This document shows, piece after piece, positions 24,947 to 35,090 of a DNA stretch of 64,000 nt. This DNA is from JAWBMQ01 sp038828875 (GTDB taxonomy: Archaea; Nanobdellota; Nanobdellia; Woesearchaeales; JAWBMQ01), in contig JAWBMQ010000001.1 of the NCBI GenBank assembly GCA_038828875.1, forward strand, positions 110,367 to 174,366. The letters run 5' to 3'. Under the pieces are notes generated by a model. That model ran no database searches and was not told the origin of the DNA. It was given only the letters and a program-made list of their open reading frames with translations. A program made the position numbers and the translations under genes. Numbering within the stretch: position 1 is the first letter of the stretch; each line of letters starts with the position of its first letter.

Positions 24947-25240
24947 ATGATGTTTAAAAAAGTTTCAAAGAATGATTTTGATGAATTAATTTTTAAATAC
25001 AGGCAAAGAAATAGTTTTGTATTTGGATTTAATAGAGTTAAAAAATTACTTATGAACAATTCTATTGAGAAGATTTTCGTAGCAAAGAATTTGCCAGAAA
25101 ACATGAGAAAAGATTTAGAGCATTATGCAAAATTAGCAAATGTAGAAGTTTTAGAAGTGGATATGAATAACATTCAAATTGGAATTTATTTCAAAAAATT
25201 ATTTGGAATCAGTGTTTTTGGAGTAGTCAAAACAGAATAA
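24947..25240 (+). CDS. rpl30e: Ribosomal protein L30e
   Basis: Large-subunit ribosomal protein of the L7Ae/L30e RNA-binding fold, 97 residues. FVFGFNRVKKLLMNNSIEKIFVAKNLPENMRKDLEHYAKLANV follows the family order (glycine near the kink-turn contact, then strand and helix). Its place between rpoA'' and nusA is the standard archaeal order. The ATG at 24947 (or 24950) follows AAGGTGA. Confidence 0.86.
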   Translation: MMFKKVSKNDFDELIFKYRQRNSFVFGFNRVKKLLMNNSIEKIFVAKNLPENMRKDLEHYAKLANVEVLEVDMNNIQIGIYFKKLFGISVFGVVKTE

Positions 25241-25265
25241 TTTCAAATTTTCAAGTAACGTTAAA

Positions 25266-25682
25266 ATGAGAAGAAAAATCGATCAAGAATTATTGAATTC
25301 CATTAATGTTTTTTTAAGCGTTTCAAATGCTAAATTGAAGGATTGTTTTAATCATAATGATGTGATATATTTTATCGTTGAAGAAGGAGAAATTGGAAAA
25401 GCAATCGGTATTAAAGGAATTTTTGCAAAAACTATTAGAGAAAAGCTAAAAAAGAATATAAAGATCGTAGAATTTTCACAAGATCCAAAAAAATTTATAA
25501 AAAATTTACTACTACCATTACCATTAGATGAAATTTATATTGAAAATAATGTAATTTATTTGGTGCAGGTTGATAAATTGATAAAATCTAAAATTTTAGG
25601 AAGGGCTAAAAAAAATTTAGAACTTATGAACGATTTGGTAAAAAAATATTATGGTCCTCATTTAAGTGTTTATGTTAAATAA
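25266..25682 (+). CDS. nusA: NusA-like KH-domain protein
   Basis: Archaeal NusA consists of KH domains only and is thought to act in transcription elongation and termination and to bind RNA. This 138-residue protein has a KH GxxG-type segment (GKAIGIKGIFAKTIREKL) and a second KH-like half ending HLSVYVK. Family length and gene order (L30e-nusA-S12) match. There is no clear ribosome site, so it may depend on coupling with L30e, which ends 25 nt earlier. Confidence 0.87.
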   Translation: MRRKIDQELLNSINVFLSVSNAKLKDCFNHNDVIYFIVEEGEIGKAIGIKGIFAKTIREKLKKNIKIVEFSQDPKKFIKNLLLPLPLDEIYIENNVIYLVQVDKLIKSKILGRAKKNLELMNDLVKKYYGPHLSVYVK

Positions 25683-25745
25683 ACTAAATAAAATTTAAAA
25701 CAAAAACAAAAAAACAAAAAATAAAATAATAGGAATGGTGATACA

Positions 25746-26183
25746 ATGGCTAAAAAACCAAATGGATATTTTGCAGGTAAAAAATTGATGTTAAGAAGAC
25801 AAAAGTATAGGTATAACGATGATAGATTTATTAAGAGAATTTACAAAATTAAAGAGAAGGTAGATCCTTTGGAAGGAGCACCACAAGCAAGAGGAATTGT
25901 CCTTCAAAAAATTGAAATTGAAGCTCGTCAGCCATGTTCAGGATTGCGTAAAGCTGTTAAAGTTCAATTAATTAAAAATAAAAGAATGATCACTGCATTT
26001 TTGCCAGGGGATAGAGCTACAAAATTTGTAAATGAACATGATGAAGTTTTAGTTGAATGTATCGGAGGAAAACAAGGAAGAGCAATGGGAGATATTCCAG
26101 GAGTTAGATGGAAAGTTATCAAAGTAAATGATCAATCATTAGAAGCATTAAGAAGAGGTAAAATCCAAAAGGCAAGAAAATAA
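25746..26183 (+). CDS. rpsL: Ribosomal protein S12
   Basis: Decoding-centre protein of the small subunit (uS12). It contains GIVLQKIEIEARQPCSGLRKAVKVQLIKN and FLPGDRATKFVNEHDEVLVE, the conserved loops near the A site, in 145 residues, the archaeal/eukaryotic length. AATGGTGATACA precedes the ATG. Followed 9 nt later by S7. Confidence 0.96.
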   Translation: MAKKPNGYFAGKKLMLRRQKYRYNDDRFIKRIYKIKEKVDPLEGAPQARGIVLQKIEIEARQPCSGLRKAVKVQLIKNKRMITAFLPGDRATKFVNEHDEVLVECIGGKQGRAMGDIPGVRWKVIKVNDQSLEALRRGKIQKARK

Positions 26184-26192
26184 GGTGAAAAT

Positions 26193-26801
26193 ATGGCTAA
26201 AGAAAATAATTTTTTATTATTTGGTAAGTGGTCTTTAGAGGAAGTACAAATCGAAGATCCTGCATTAAAGGATTATCTATCTTTAAGATCTTTGAATGTA
26301 CCTTATTCCTTTGGTAGATTGAATCCTACAAGATTTTACAAAGCACAAATGAATCCTGTTGAAAGATTAATTAATAAATTACTTGTTCCAGGTCATAAAG
26401 GTAAGAAACATTTCATAAGTTCAGGTCATTTTGGTGGAAAGAAAACAAAAGCAACTAAAATAGTAATTAAAGCATTTGAAATTATTGAAAAACAGAAAAA
26501 AACAAATCCTTTGGTTGTTTTTTACAAAGCAATTGAAAATGCAGCTCCAAGAGAAGAAATTACAACAATAGAATACGGAGGAGCAAGATATCCAAAGGCA
26601 GTGGATTGTAGTCCAATAAGAAGGATTGACTTAGCATTAAGATTTTTTGTGCAATCAGCATATCAAAAAGCATTTAATAGCAAGAAGAAAATTTATCAAG
26701 CATTAGCAGAAGAAATTATGTATGCATATGATAACAATCCACAAAGTATGGCCATTGCAAAGAAAACAGAATTAGAAAAACAAGCAGACGCTTCAAGATA
26801 A
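26193..26801 (+). CDS. rpsG: Ribosomal protein S7
   Basis: Small-subunit protein that nucleates assembly of the 16S rRNA head domain (uS7). PVERLINKLLVPGHKGKK, NPLVVFYKAIENAAPREEI and YGGARYPKAVDCSPIRRIDLALRF are characteristic, and the 202-residue length suits archaeal S7. AAGGTGAAAAT precedes the ATG. Elongation factor 1-alpha, often next in archaea, is not here; a T-rich region and then ndk follow. Confidence 0.96.
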   Translation: MAKENNFLLFGKWSLEEVQIEDPALKDYLSLRSLNVPYSFGRLNPTRFYKAQMNPVERLINKLLVPGHKGKKHFISSGHFGGKKTKATKIVIKAFEIIEKQKKTNPLVVFYKAIENAAPREEITTIEYGGARYPKAVDCSPIRRIDLALRFFVQSAYQKAFNSKKKIYQALAEEIMYAYDNNPQSMAIAKKTELEKQADASR

Positions 26802-26811
26802 AGCTAAGTTT

Positions 26812-26852
26812 GTTTTTACTTTTTTTGTTTTTCTAATTTTTATTGTTTCTTT
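26812..26852 (+). terminator. T-rich terminator after rpsG
   Basis: Long T-rich tract directly after rpsG and before the separate leaderless ndk promoter (TATTTAAAAA near 26917). It marks the probable end of the RNA polymerase/ribosomal transcript. Confidence 0.42.
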
Positions 26853-26950
26853 TGTTGTTAACAAAAAATCCTAAAAAATTGTTAAAAATTTTAGAATTTT
26901 TTTATGATTATCAAAATATTTAAAAATCGAATACATTTTCAAATTTTACC

Positions 26951-27430
26951 ATGATTGAGCGTACCTTAGTGTTATTAAAACCTGATGCAGTTGAAAGAGG
27001 ATTAGTTGGAAAAATTATCGAAAGATTTGAATTAGTTGGTTTGAAAATAGTTGCAATGAAAATGGTTAAAGTAGATGAAAACATATCTAAGAAACATTAC
27101 AAGGAGCATGTAGATAAACCGTTTTATCAATCTATAGAGGAATATATTACTTCAGGACCAGTTCTTGCAATGGTTCTAGAAGGAGTTCATGCTGTAGAAG
27201 TTGTTAGAAAGTTAGTTGGACCAACAGAGCCAAGAAAAGCACAACCAGGAACCATTAGAGGAGATTTTGCACATGTTAGTTATGCTTATGCGGATAATAA
27301 AAAAATAGCAGTTAAAAATTTGATTCATGCAAGTGATTCTGTAGAAAGTGCAAATTATGAAATTTCAGTTTGGTTTAAGGAAGATGAACTCATTTCATAT
27401 GAATCAGTTCATGAAAAACATGTTCTTTAG
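26951..27430 (+). CDS. ndk: Nucleoside diphosphate kinase
   Basis: Transfers the gamma phosphate from ATP to NDPs through a phosphohistidine. It starts MIERTLVLLKPDAVERGLVG, typical of the family, has GPTEPRKAQPGTIRGDFA, and the active-site block NLIHASDSVESANYEI with the phosphorylated His. 159 residues. Leaderless by appearance: a TATA-like box about 30 nt before the ATG and no ribosome site. EF-2 begins 12 nt after its stop with GAGGTGAAC, so GTP production and a GTPase share an operon. Confidence 0.96.
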   Translation: MIERTLVLLKPDAVERGLVGKIIERFELVGLKIVAMKMVKVDENISKKHYKEHVDKPFYQSIEEYITSGPVLAMVLEGVHAVEVVRKLVGPTEPRKAQPGTIRGDFAHVSYAYADNKKIAVKNLIHASDSVESANYEISVWFKEDELISYESVHEKHVL

Positions 27431-27442
27431 AGAGGTGAACAA

Positions 27443-29617
27443 ATGGCAAAGATGATGATTGAAAGAATATTGGAAATTATGAATCAGTACGATAGGATTA
27501 GAAATATGGGCATTATTGCTCATATTGACCATGGTAAGACTACCTTAAGTGATAATTTGATTGCAGGAGCAGGAATGATATCAAAAGAATTAGCAGGACA
27601 ACTATGTGTCTTGGATTTTCATGAAGATGAAAAAGAAAGAGGAATTACAATTGATGCAGCTAACGTTTCAATGATACATAATTTAGATGGTCAGGATTAC
27701 TTAATAAATTTGATCGATACTCCAGGACACGTTGATTTTGGAGGAGACGTTACAAGAGCAATGAGAGCAGTAGATGGTGCAGTTGTGGTTTGTTGTGCAG
27801 TTGAAGGGACAATGCCACAAACTGAAACAGTATTAAGACAAGCATTAAGAGAGAGAGTAAGACCTATTTTATACATTAATAAAGTAGATAGATTGATTAG
27901 AGAAGTTAAATTGACTCCAGAAGCAATGCAAGCAAGATTTATGGAAATTATTAAAAAAGTTAATCAATTTATCTATCGTTATGCTCCAGAAGAATTTAAA
28001 GAAAAGTGGCAAGTGAATGTTTTAGATGGTTCAGTAGTATTTGGTTCTGCATTTCATAATTGGGCATTAAGTGTTCCTTACATGCAAAAGAATAAGATCT
28101 CCTTTAAGGATGTTATTGATGCATATACAACTAATGAAGAAAATGCAAGAGAAATTTTAAGAGAAAAAGCACCATTGCATGTTGTTTTGTTAAATTCAGT
28201 AATTAAGCATTTTCCAAATCCAAAAGAAGCACAAGCATACAGAATTCCTCACTTATGGCATGGAGATTTAGAAAGTGAAGAAGGAAAAGCTTTGATAAAT
28301 GCAGATCCTAATGGCCCTGCAGTGTTCGTTGCTACAAAAATAGTAGTTGATCCTCATGCAGGAGAAGTTATTACAGGAAGATTATTTTCAGGAAAATTGA
28401 AACCAGGAATGGAAGTTTATTTGTTGAAAGATAACAATAATAAATTTAGAATTCAGCAAGTATTTATTTCAAACGGTCCGAAGAGAGAATTGGTTGAAGA
28501 AGTAGATGCAGGAAATATTGTAGGAATCACAGGTGTTAAGGATTGTTTTGCAGGAGATACTGTAGCTACTAAAATAATGCAACCATTTGAAGAAATCAAA
28601 CATATCTTTGATCCTGTTGTTACTAAAGCTATTTCAGCTAAAAAACCAGGGGATTTACCAAAGTTAGTTGAAGTTTTAAAACAAGTTCACAAAGAGGATC
28701 CATCCTTGAAGATTGAAATTAATGAAGAAACCGGACAACATTTAATTTCAGGAATGGGGGAACTACATTTGGAAGTTATTGAAAACAGAATTAGAAGAGA
28801 AAAAAATGTGGATGTAGTTACATCACCACCTATCGTGGTTTACAGAGAAACTGTAAGAAAGGAATCTCCTTTAGTTGAAGGGAAATCACCCAACAAGCAC
28901 AATAAATTTTACATAAGAGTTATGCCATTAAAGCCAGAAATGTTAGCAATAGTAAGAGAATTGCCAAATCAAAGAGTAAATAAATTTAACCAAGATTTGA
29001 TAAATGCTTTGCAAAAAGGAGGAATGAGTTATGAAGAAGCTAAAAAAGTTAAAGCAATTCATAATGCAAATATCTTTGTAGAAGCTACAAGAGGAATTGT
29101 TCATATCGGAGAAGTTATAGAAATGGTAATTGATATGTTTGAAGATGTTATGAAGCAAGGTCCTTTGGCAAGAGAACCTGGATTTGGTATGAAAGTAGTT
29201 TTAGAAGATGCTATTTTGCACGAAGATTCTATTCACAGAGGTCCAGGACAAGTTTATCCAGCAGTAAGAGATGCTATAAAACAAGCAATGTTACAAGCAG
29301 ATCCTGTTTTATTTGAACCTGTTCAAGTGATGCAATTTGAAGCTCCTTCAGAATACATGGGAGCTATAACTAAATTAATAAATGCTAAGAGAGGAGTAGT
29401 GTTAAATATAGATCAGGATGAATATAGAGCAGTAATTGAAGCTAAATTACCTGTTGCAGAGACATTTGGTTTAAGTGCAGAATTTAGATCAGCAACTGGA
29501 GGAAGAGGTACTTTCTTCGTAGTTGATCAGTTGTTCGAAATGTTGCCTTTTGAATTGCAACAAAAAATCATCAAGCAAATTAGAGACAGAAAAGGATTAG
29601 CTGAAAACCAATTGTAA
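27443..29617 (+). CDS. fusA: Elongation factor 2
   Basis: Ribosomal translocation GTPase. G1 AHIDHGKTT, switch II DTPGHVDFGGDV and G4 NKVDR are intact in a 724-residue protein. Domain IV holds LHEDSIHRGPGQVYPAVR with the His that becomes diphthamide (about residue 598). The window also encodes Dph6, the last enzyme of diphthamide synthesis (46009-46668). ATG follows GAGGTGAACAA. T-rich DNA follows the stop. Confidence 0.97.
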   Translation: MAKMMIERILEIMNQYDRIRNMGIIAHIDHGKTTLSDNLIAGAGMISKELAGQLCVLDFHEDEKERGITIDAANVSMIHNLDGQDYLINLIDTPGHVDFGGDVTRAMRAVDGAVVVCCAVEGTMPQTETVLRQALRERVRPILYINKVDRLIREVKLTPEAMQARFMEIIKKVNQFIYRYAPEEFKEKWQVNVLDGSVVFGSAFHNWALSVPYMQKNKISFKDVIDAYTTNEENAREILREKAPLHVVLLNSVIKHFPNPKEAQAYRIPHLWHGDLESEEGKALINADPNGPAVFVATKIVVDPHAGEVITGRLFSGKLKPGMEVYLLKDNNNKFRIQQVFISNGPKRELVEEVDAGNIVGITGVKDCFAGDTVATKIMQPFEEIKHIFDPVVTKAISAKKPGDLPKLVEVLKQVHKEDPSLKIEINEETGQHLISGMGELHLEVIENRIRREKNVDVVTSPPIVVYRETVRKESPLVEGKSPNKHNKFYIRVMPLKPEMLAIVRELPNQRVNKFNQDLINALQKGGMSYEEAKKVKAIHNANIFVEATRGIVHIGEVIEMVIDMFEDVMKQGPLAREPGFGMKVVLEDAILHEDSIHRGPGQVYPAVRDAIKQAMLQADPVLFEPVQVMQFEAPSEYMGAITKLINAKRGVVLNIDQDEYRAVIEAKLPVAETFGLSAEFRSATGGRGTFFVVDQLFEMLPFELQQKIIKQIRDRKGLAENQL

Positions 29618-29668
29618 ACTTTTTTTGATTTTTTGTTTTTTGTTATTTTGTATTTTTTCTTAAATATT
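29618..29668 (+). terminator. T-rich terminator after EF-2
   Basis: Repeated T runs immediately after the EF-2 stop codon, before the AT-rich promoter region of the giant exported protein (TATA-like TTTTATATATG near 29745). Confidence 0.42.
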
Positions 29669-29799
29669 TTATCTTTTTTAATTCATTGTTCTTCACTCTT
29701 ATCCTAAATTCCTAATTATTTACATACTTTTTTAAAAAAGAAAATTTTATATATGTATGCTACAAAAGAAAAAAATAGAAAGAATTTTAAGGTGAAACT

Positions 29800-32700
29800 A
29801 TGAAATTTTTATTAAAAGAAAGAAAAGGTGCTTTAATTTTTCTAATTTTGGTTGTTATGTTATTTTCTAATATTTTAGTTGCAAGGGAAATATCCTATAC
29901 TGAAGTTGATAATATCAATAAAAGAGAATTTAGCAATACTGTTAATGTAGAAGATAAAACTTTTTATTGGGTTCTTGTGTCACCATATATTGAATATTTG
30001 GAAAATACTTATAATTATTCTTATAATGTTAGTTTGATTGTTAATGATAAATTTGCTTCTAAAACCATATATTCTAATAAATTATTTAAAAATCCAAGAT
30101 CTTTCAATTTTCCTGTTGCAGAATTAAGATTTGAGATTATCTTAAATAAAGAGAATTTTGAAAATTTCAAAATTTTTGTTAAAAAGGAAGAAGGATCTAA
30201 CGAATTAATCAGTAAAATTGAATCAGAAGATTTAAAGAAATTGGAAAGTCAAATTCACTTTAAAGAATTAAAAATAAATAGAGAAGTAAATTATTTTGAA
30301 AAATTACTTTTTTCTTATATATGGTCATTTAAATTTTTATATTCTAGCGGTCAAAAAGTTGATTTAAATATTCCTCTTTGTAAGCAATATTATAATGAAA
30401 ATACTATAAAAAACTTAACCGAAGCAGTAAATAAGTTTTTGTCAAAATATGGATTAAACGATATTTTTAATTTTAAGCTTTTAATTTCAGATGAAGACGG
30501 TTGTTATAATTCAATAAGTGATTTTTTCGATATTTTCGGTAGTACTAATTATGAATTTAAAATAACGATGAAAATTCCCTTTATAATTCTATCAAAAGAA
30601 ATTTATTATGGAATGAATGAAGATAACTTTTCTAAGTTTGTACAAATAATGAGAAATAATAATATTAATCTAAGATTATTAAGTGATGAAAGTCCTATGG
30701 ATGAAGAACAACAAGTTAAAGGATACATAGCATATTTTTATCAATCTCCTGTTATAGTGATAACTAACAATTCAAAAAACGAGTTAAAGATTTACAAAAT
30801 ATCTAAACAACTATATCTTGATGGATACAAAAATGAAGTAAATATTATTTTAGATTATCCTGTTTTATATTTAAGTGAAAAATATCTTTTAGATGAAAAT
30901 GTTTTAAAAGATGCAATATCTTTGTTGAATGAATTTTTTAGTAATAATTATCTTTTAAATGAACAAATTGAAAAAATTATTTCAAAATATTCTTTTAATT
31001 TTAATGTTGTTAGAGAAACGATAGATGAAATACAATTAGTCAATTCAGAACAAATTAGAGTTGTAACAAACTTACAACAGTCAGAAGATGGTAGTTCCTC
31101 AACGTCTTCAAAAAATTATGAATGTTATTCATATGAGTTCAATTTTTCAAAAAATACTATTGAAAAAATAACTCTTGAGGACTTAAAATCTTTTGTAAGA
31201 TATCTTGATCAGATAAACGAAATACCTATTCCTCCTGTAAAAGTTAAAAATTTAATTTTAAAGGGTAATTATGCAGAAACTCTCTCATATGAGAATTGTG
31301 AAAATTCTAAGAGCGATTATCAATTTTTTATAAAGCTTCCTGCAAGAAAATTCAGGTGTAATTATAGTAAAGATGACTATTGTGATAACATATCGTATGC
31401 AATTTTTAAATATTCTGATCAGTTGGACTCTTATCTTAATCAAACTAGTGCAATTTTTTTAATCTTATCGTTGATTATTCAAGAGTCGAAGGGAGATAGG
31501 AAAGCAAAGAGTAAAGATATAAATCTTAATGATGAAAAGACAATCGAAAATATAATTAATGGAGATTATGCATTATCTCTCGGTTTAATGCAAATATATA
31601 CAAAAGGTCTAGTGAATACAAGAGACGATATAATAAATTTATTTAATCCAGATTATAATATTGAGAAAGGGATTAGTATATTAAATGAGAAAATACAAAA
31701 TTTTAGTTCTAAGAATTATGTAATATATCCATTCAATAAGGTTGATGGGTTTTGCGAGGGAAACATTTCGAAAAAGTTGTATGTTAGCACCGATGGTAAA
31801 AAATATCCTATAAAGGACAATCTTATTTTTCAAAAATATCAAAATGTATATAAAGGTATTGCAGCAGGAATTAGAGGATATAATGGTTATGGGTGTGGTC
31901 AAATAGATGGAATGCTAGATGTAGGTACCATTTTTTATGTAGAAATTATTCAAGCTATTTATGACGCATTAATTGAGGAATATAATAAATTTTCAAATTC
32001 TAAGAAGAATAATGATGAGAGTAAGCAATCAACTCAGGAGGAAGATGCGCAACAACTTTCTGGACAAGTGGAAGACCAAGGCTCTTCTGAAGAGTTAATA
32101 GATGAAGATGAACTAAAAAAACAAGAAACTTCTGAAAGCACAATAAAGAATTATTATGAGTTTGATTGTAGAGGTTTATATGTAGAGAAGAAAAATTCAA
32201 ACGGAGAAAAGACAGTGCAATTAGAACCAAATTATTTAAATATAGCTAAACTTCATTTTTACATTCCAATTGGAGCTACATACGAATATTTTAAAGTATC
32301 TGAAAGTGATAGGATATGTAATTATAGCGGGATGGGAAATAAACTCTTGATTGAACATTTGAGAAATTTAAAAAATTCAAAAGATCCTAATTTCTATTAT
32401 TTATATATGCCTATAAGAAGAGGGAGAATTCAATCTTCTTCAAATTCATTAATCATTAAATTTGGATTAACCAAAGATGGCACAGGTGATCAATGTGATA
32501 ATTATGCTTATAGAAAAACTAATGAATGTTTGGAACAAAAATTAATCAATGACGGTACATTAGAAATTCCAGTTTATGCGATGATTGATGGAAAAGTTAC
32601 GATTAGTCAAAGCGGAGATAAATACGTAGTGAATATATTTGATTCAAAAGATAACGTAAAATATCAAGTTAAGTATGAAGTTCTTTCTAAAGTGTTTGTT

Positions 32701-35067
32701 AAAGATGGAGATTCAGTTCAAATGGGTCAAATAATCGGTGCGATTGGTAATAAAATAAATACTTTAAATGTAACATTATATAAAGATGATAGCGTAATAG
32801 ATTTAAAAAGATGCTTCAATACTATATGTCCTGAAAATTTAAGATTAATAGAGACCCCTAATTACGTTCCAATAAAAGATGAGGTAATGAAAAAATATGG
32901 ACAAGAATATACTACAGTTAATGAAATCATACCTCCTGCAGTTCAGATCACTCAAACAGAAGAAGATTATTCTAGTAATGTAGACAATTATTTGTTTAAG
33001 TGTATAGGAATTACAGATTTAACAGTTTTTAATCAACATTTTCATGTTGGTAGAGAAAATATTAAAAGAGAATCTTCTTATTGTATATATCCTGTGAAGG
33101 ATAATGTTGCGCTGATCTCTTATCTTGAAGAAAATAAGAAAGAAGGTACTTTATTTTTCCCTTTATCAAGAGGAAGGCTTTTGAATAGGTGTGATAATAA
33201 TTTATTAGTATTAAATATTTTGGCAGGAATAACTGGTGATGGTGGCGCAGTAGGTTTTGAAGAAATTCAAATCCTTGCTAAAAATTTAGAGATTCCAATT
33301 TATGCTGCAATTAGTGGAACTATTACTTTAGAAAAGAGAAGAGATATTAGAAATAATGCTGATAGATATACTGTAGTAATTAATTCTAGAGATGGATATA
33401 AAGTAACGTATGAAAATTTGAATAAAATATTTGTAGAAAATAATGCAGATGTTAAAATCGGTCAAATTATAGGAACTTTGGGAGATGCAGGTGCAAATTT
33501 AGCGTTTAGTGTACAAAAAGATGGAAAACTTTTGAATCCTTTAAAAGATGTAAAATATTACAATCAACCTTTATTTGATTTTAAAGAAGGAGGGCCTTTT
33601 GATTTTGTTGCTAAAGTTCCAGATTTAGATAAATGGACGAGAGGAGGAACGCCTAATTATCAACAAAGATGCGCTCAACTTTCAGAGAGATTGAATCCTC
33701 AAACAGTAACAACAGGGAATCAGATTCAAGAATATGTGTTTTATTGTGAAGGATTAAGAGACAAAAATTTGCTTGAACTCTACAGGTATCACTTTCATTA
33801 CGATATAACTACACTAAGAAAGGAGGAAAATTATTGCAAGTATTCAGCATCAAATATTAAAAATTTAATTGCTGAAATGAATAAAGCAAAAATCAATACT
33901 AATGATAAGTTGTTTTTCCCAATAAGAAGAGGAAGAATCTTGAATAGGTACAATGTATATGGTTCATTAACTATTGCATTGGGATTGGCAGCAGATGGAA
34001 ACAACGCTTTTGCAGAATATCATTTAGTAGGAAATAGTTTATTGGATGTTCCAATTTATGCATCTATTGATGGAGTGGTTGAAATAGATTCAACAAATAG
34101 TAGAAGAGTATTTATTAAGAATGATGAATATGTTGTTGAGTATTATCCTGTTGTTAAATTATATGTTTCAAATAACCAAAAAGTAAGTAAAGCAGAAATT
34201 ATAGGAAGTTTAGCTCTTGGTGAAACAAATTTAGAATTCAAAGTTATGAAAAAAGGACAATTACTAAATCCTTTAGTTGAAGTTAAATATATAAATCCTC
34301 CAGTTTTTGATTTTAAATATGCTGGAAAATATGATTTCATTGCTTCCATTCAAGAACTTAAAAATTTATTATTCATTTCACAACTACTAACTATTCAATC
34401 TTCTTCACAATCTGTTTCGCAAACATCTCAAACACAGACAGCACAAACGACATCGTCTAATGCATATAAATTTAACTGTAAGGGAATTGTAAATGCAGAT
34501 AAATTAAGTATTTTTAGATATCATTTTTATTTAGATAGAGAAATGATTTATAAGAATCCACAAGATAATCAATGTTATTATGATGTTGCTATTGAAAAGA
34601 GATTTTTAGCATCAATATCATCATCTAATAAATACTTTTTCCCAATTAGACGAGGTAGAATAGCAGATTATGATGCTCCAAATAAAAAGAATTTGGTTAT
34701 ACTTTTGGGTTTGGAATCAGATTCACCTAATAAAAAGATAGAAGAAGTATTAGTTAATCAAAATGAATTAGAAATTCCTGTTTATGCCGCTTGTAGTGGC
34801 GTAGTATCTGTTTCAGGGCAGATTCTAGAAATAAAATGTTCCGATACTATCTTTAGATATGATAGACTTAGCAGAATAATTGTAAAAAATGGAGAATCAG
34901 TAAGTAAGGGTCAAGTTGTTGGAGTTTTAGGAAATTCAATAAGTAGATTAATTTTTAGTGTAATTAAGAATGGAAAAGAAATTGATCCATTGACTTTAAA
35001 TTATATAAATCCACCAGAAACCTTAAATAAAGAAAAATATAGAGATTATATTGCAAAAATAAAATAA
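29800..35067 (+). CDS. Giant exported protein: lytic-transglycosylase domain plus four degenerate M23 repeats
   Basis: 1755 residues. A signal/anchor helix lies at about 11-29 and unrecognised sequence follows to about 540. An SLT-type transglycosylase fold is at about 545-735: QESKGD with candidate catalytic E562, then SLGLMQI, NPDYNIEKGISIL and GIRGYNGYGCG. Four repeats of about 200-250 residues begin at Y786, Y1064, Y1312 and Y1556. Each has an FDCRG-like Cys motif, HFHY-like segment, FFPIRRGRI, IPVYAxxxGxV and VxxGQIIGxxG, the outline of an M23 (lysostaphin) domain. The M23 zinc ligands are replaced (HLHFE position reads LAFSV, LNVTL, LEFKV, LIFSV), so the repeats look non-catalytic. AAGGTGAAACT precedes the ATG. 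The gene at 35091 is probably cotranscribed. Confidence 0.85.
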   Translation: MKFLLKERKGALIFLILVVMLFSNILVAREISYTEVDNINKREFSNTVNVEDKTFYWVLVSPYIEYLENTYNYSYNVSLIVNDKFASKTIYSNKLFKNPRSFNFPVAELRFEIILNKENFENFKIFVKKEEGSNELISKIESEDLKKLESQIHFKELKINREVNYFEKLLFSYIWSFKFLYSSGQKVDLNIPLCKQYYNENTIKNLTEAVNKFLSKYGLNDIFNFKLLISDEDGCYNSISDFFDIFGSTNYEFKITMKIPFIILSKEIYYGMNEDNFSKFVQIMRNNNINLRLLSDESPMDEEQQVKGYIAYFYQSPVIVITNNSKNELKIYKISKQLYLDGYKNEVNIILDYPVLYLSEKYLLDENVLKDAISLLNEFFSNNYLLNEQIEKIISKYSFNFNVVRETIDEIQLVNSEQIRVVTNLQQSEDGSSSTSSKNYECYSYEFNFSKNTIEKITLEDLKSFVRYLDQINEIPIPPVKVKNLILKGNYAETLSYENCENSKSDYQFFIKLPARKFRCNYSKDDYCDNISYAIFKYSDQLDSYLNQTSAIFLILSLIIQESKGDRKAKSKDINLNDEKTIENIINGDYALSLGLMQIYTKGLVNTRDDIINLFNPDYNIEKGISILNEKIQNFSSKNYVIYPFNKVDGFCEGNISKKLYVSTDGKKYPIKDNLIFQKYQNVYKGIAAGIRGYNGYGCGQIDGMLDVGTIFYVEIIQAIYDALIEEYNKFSNSKKNNDESKQSTQEEDAQQLSGQVEDQGSSEELIDEDELKKQETSESTIKNYYEFDCRGLYVEKKNSNGEKTVQLEPNYLNIAKLHFYIPIGATYEYFKVSESDRICNYSGMGNKLLIEHLRNLKNSKDPNFYYLYMPIRRGRIQSSSNSLIIKFGLTKDGTGDQCDNYAYRKTNECLEQKLINDGTLEIPVYAMIDGKVTISQSGDKYVVNIFDSKDNVKYQVKYEVLSKVFVKDGDSVQMGQIIGAIGNKINTLNVTLYKDDSVIDLKRCFNTICPENLRLIETPNYVPIKDEVMKKYGQEYTTVNEIIPPAVQITQTEEDYSSNVDNYLFKCIGITDLTVFNQHFHVGRENIKRESSYCIYPVKDNVALISYLEENKKEGTLFFPLSRGRLLNRCDNNLLVLNILAGITGDGGAVGFEEIQILAKNLEIPIYAAISGTITLEKRRDIRNNADRYTVVINSRDGYKVTYENLNKIFVENNADVKIGQIIGTLGDAGANLAFSVQKDGKLLNPLKDVKYYNQPLFDFKEGGPFDFVAKVPDLDKWTRGGTPNYQQRCAQLSERLNPQTVTTGNQIQEYVFYCEGLRDKNLLELYRYHFHYDITTLRKEENYCKYSASNIKNLIAEMNKAKINTNDKLFFPIRRGRILNRYNVYGSLTIALGLAADGNNAFAEYHLVGNSLLDVPIYASIDGVVEIDSTNSRRVFIKNDEYVVEYYPVVKLYVSNNQKVSKAEIIGSLALGETNLEFKVMKKGQLLNPLVEVKYINPPVFDFKYAGKYDFIASIQELKNLLFISQLLTIQSSSQSVSQTSQTQTAQTTSSNAYKFNCKGIVNADKLSIFRYHFYLDREMIYKNPQDNQCYYDVAIEKRFLASISSSNKYFFPIRRGRIADYDAPNKKNLVILLGLESDSPNKKIEEVLVNQNELEIPVYAACSGVVSVSGQILEIKCSDTIFRYDRLSRIIVKNGESVSKGQVVGVLGNSISRLIFSVIKNGKEIDPLTLNYINPPETLNKEKYRDYIAKIK

Positions 35068-35090
35068 GGAATAAAGGGGTGGTGCTAACA

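Noticed and set aside
29727..29740. Perfect palindrome CTTTTTTAAAAAAG upstream of the giant exported protein.
   Set aside because: Simple A/T palindromes of this kind are frequent in such AT-rich DNA; no second copy or spacing pattern supports an operator.
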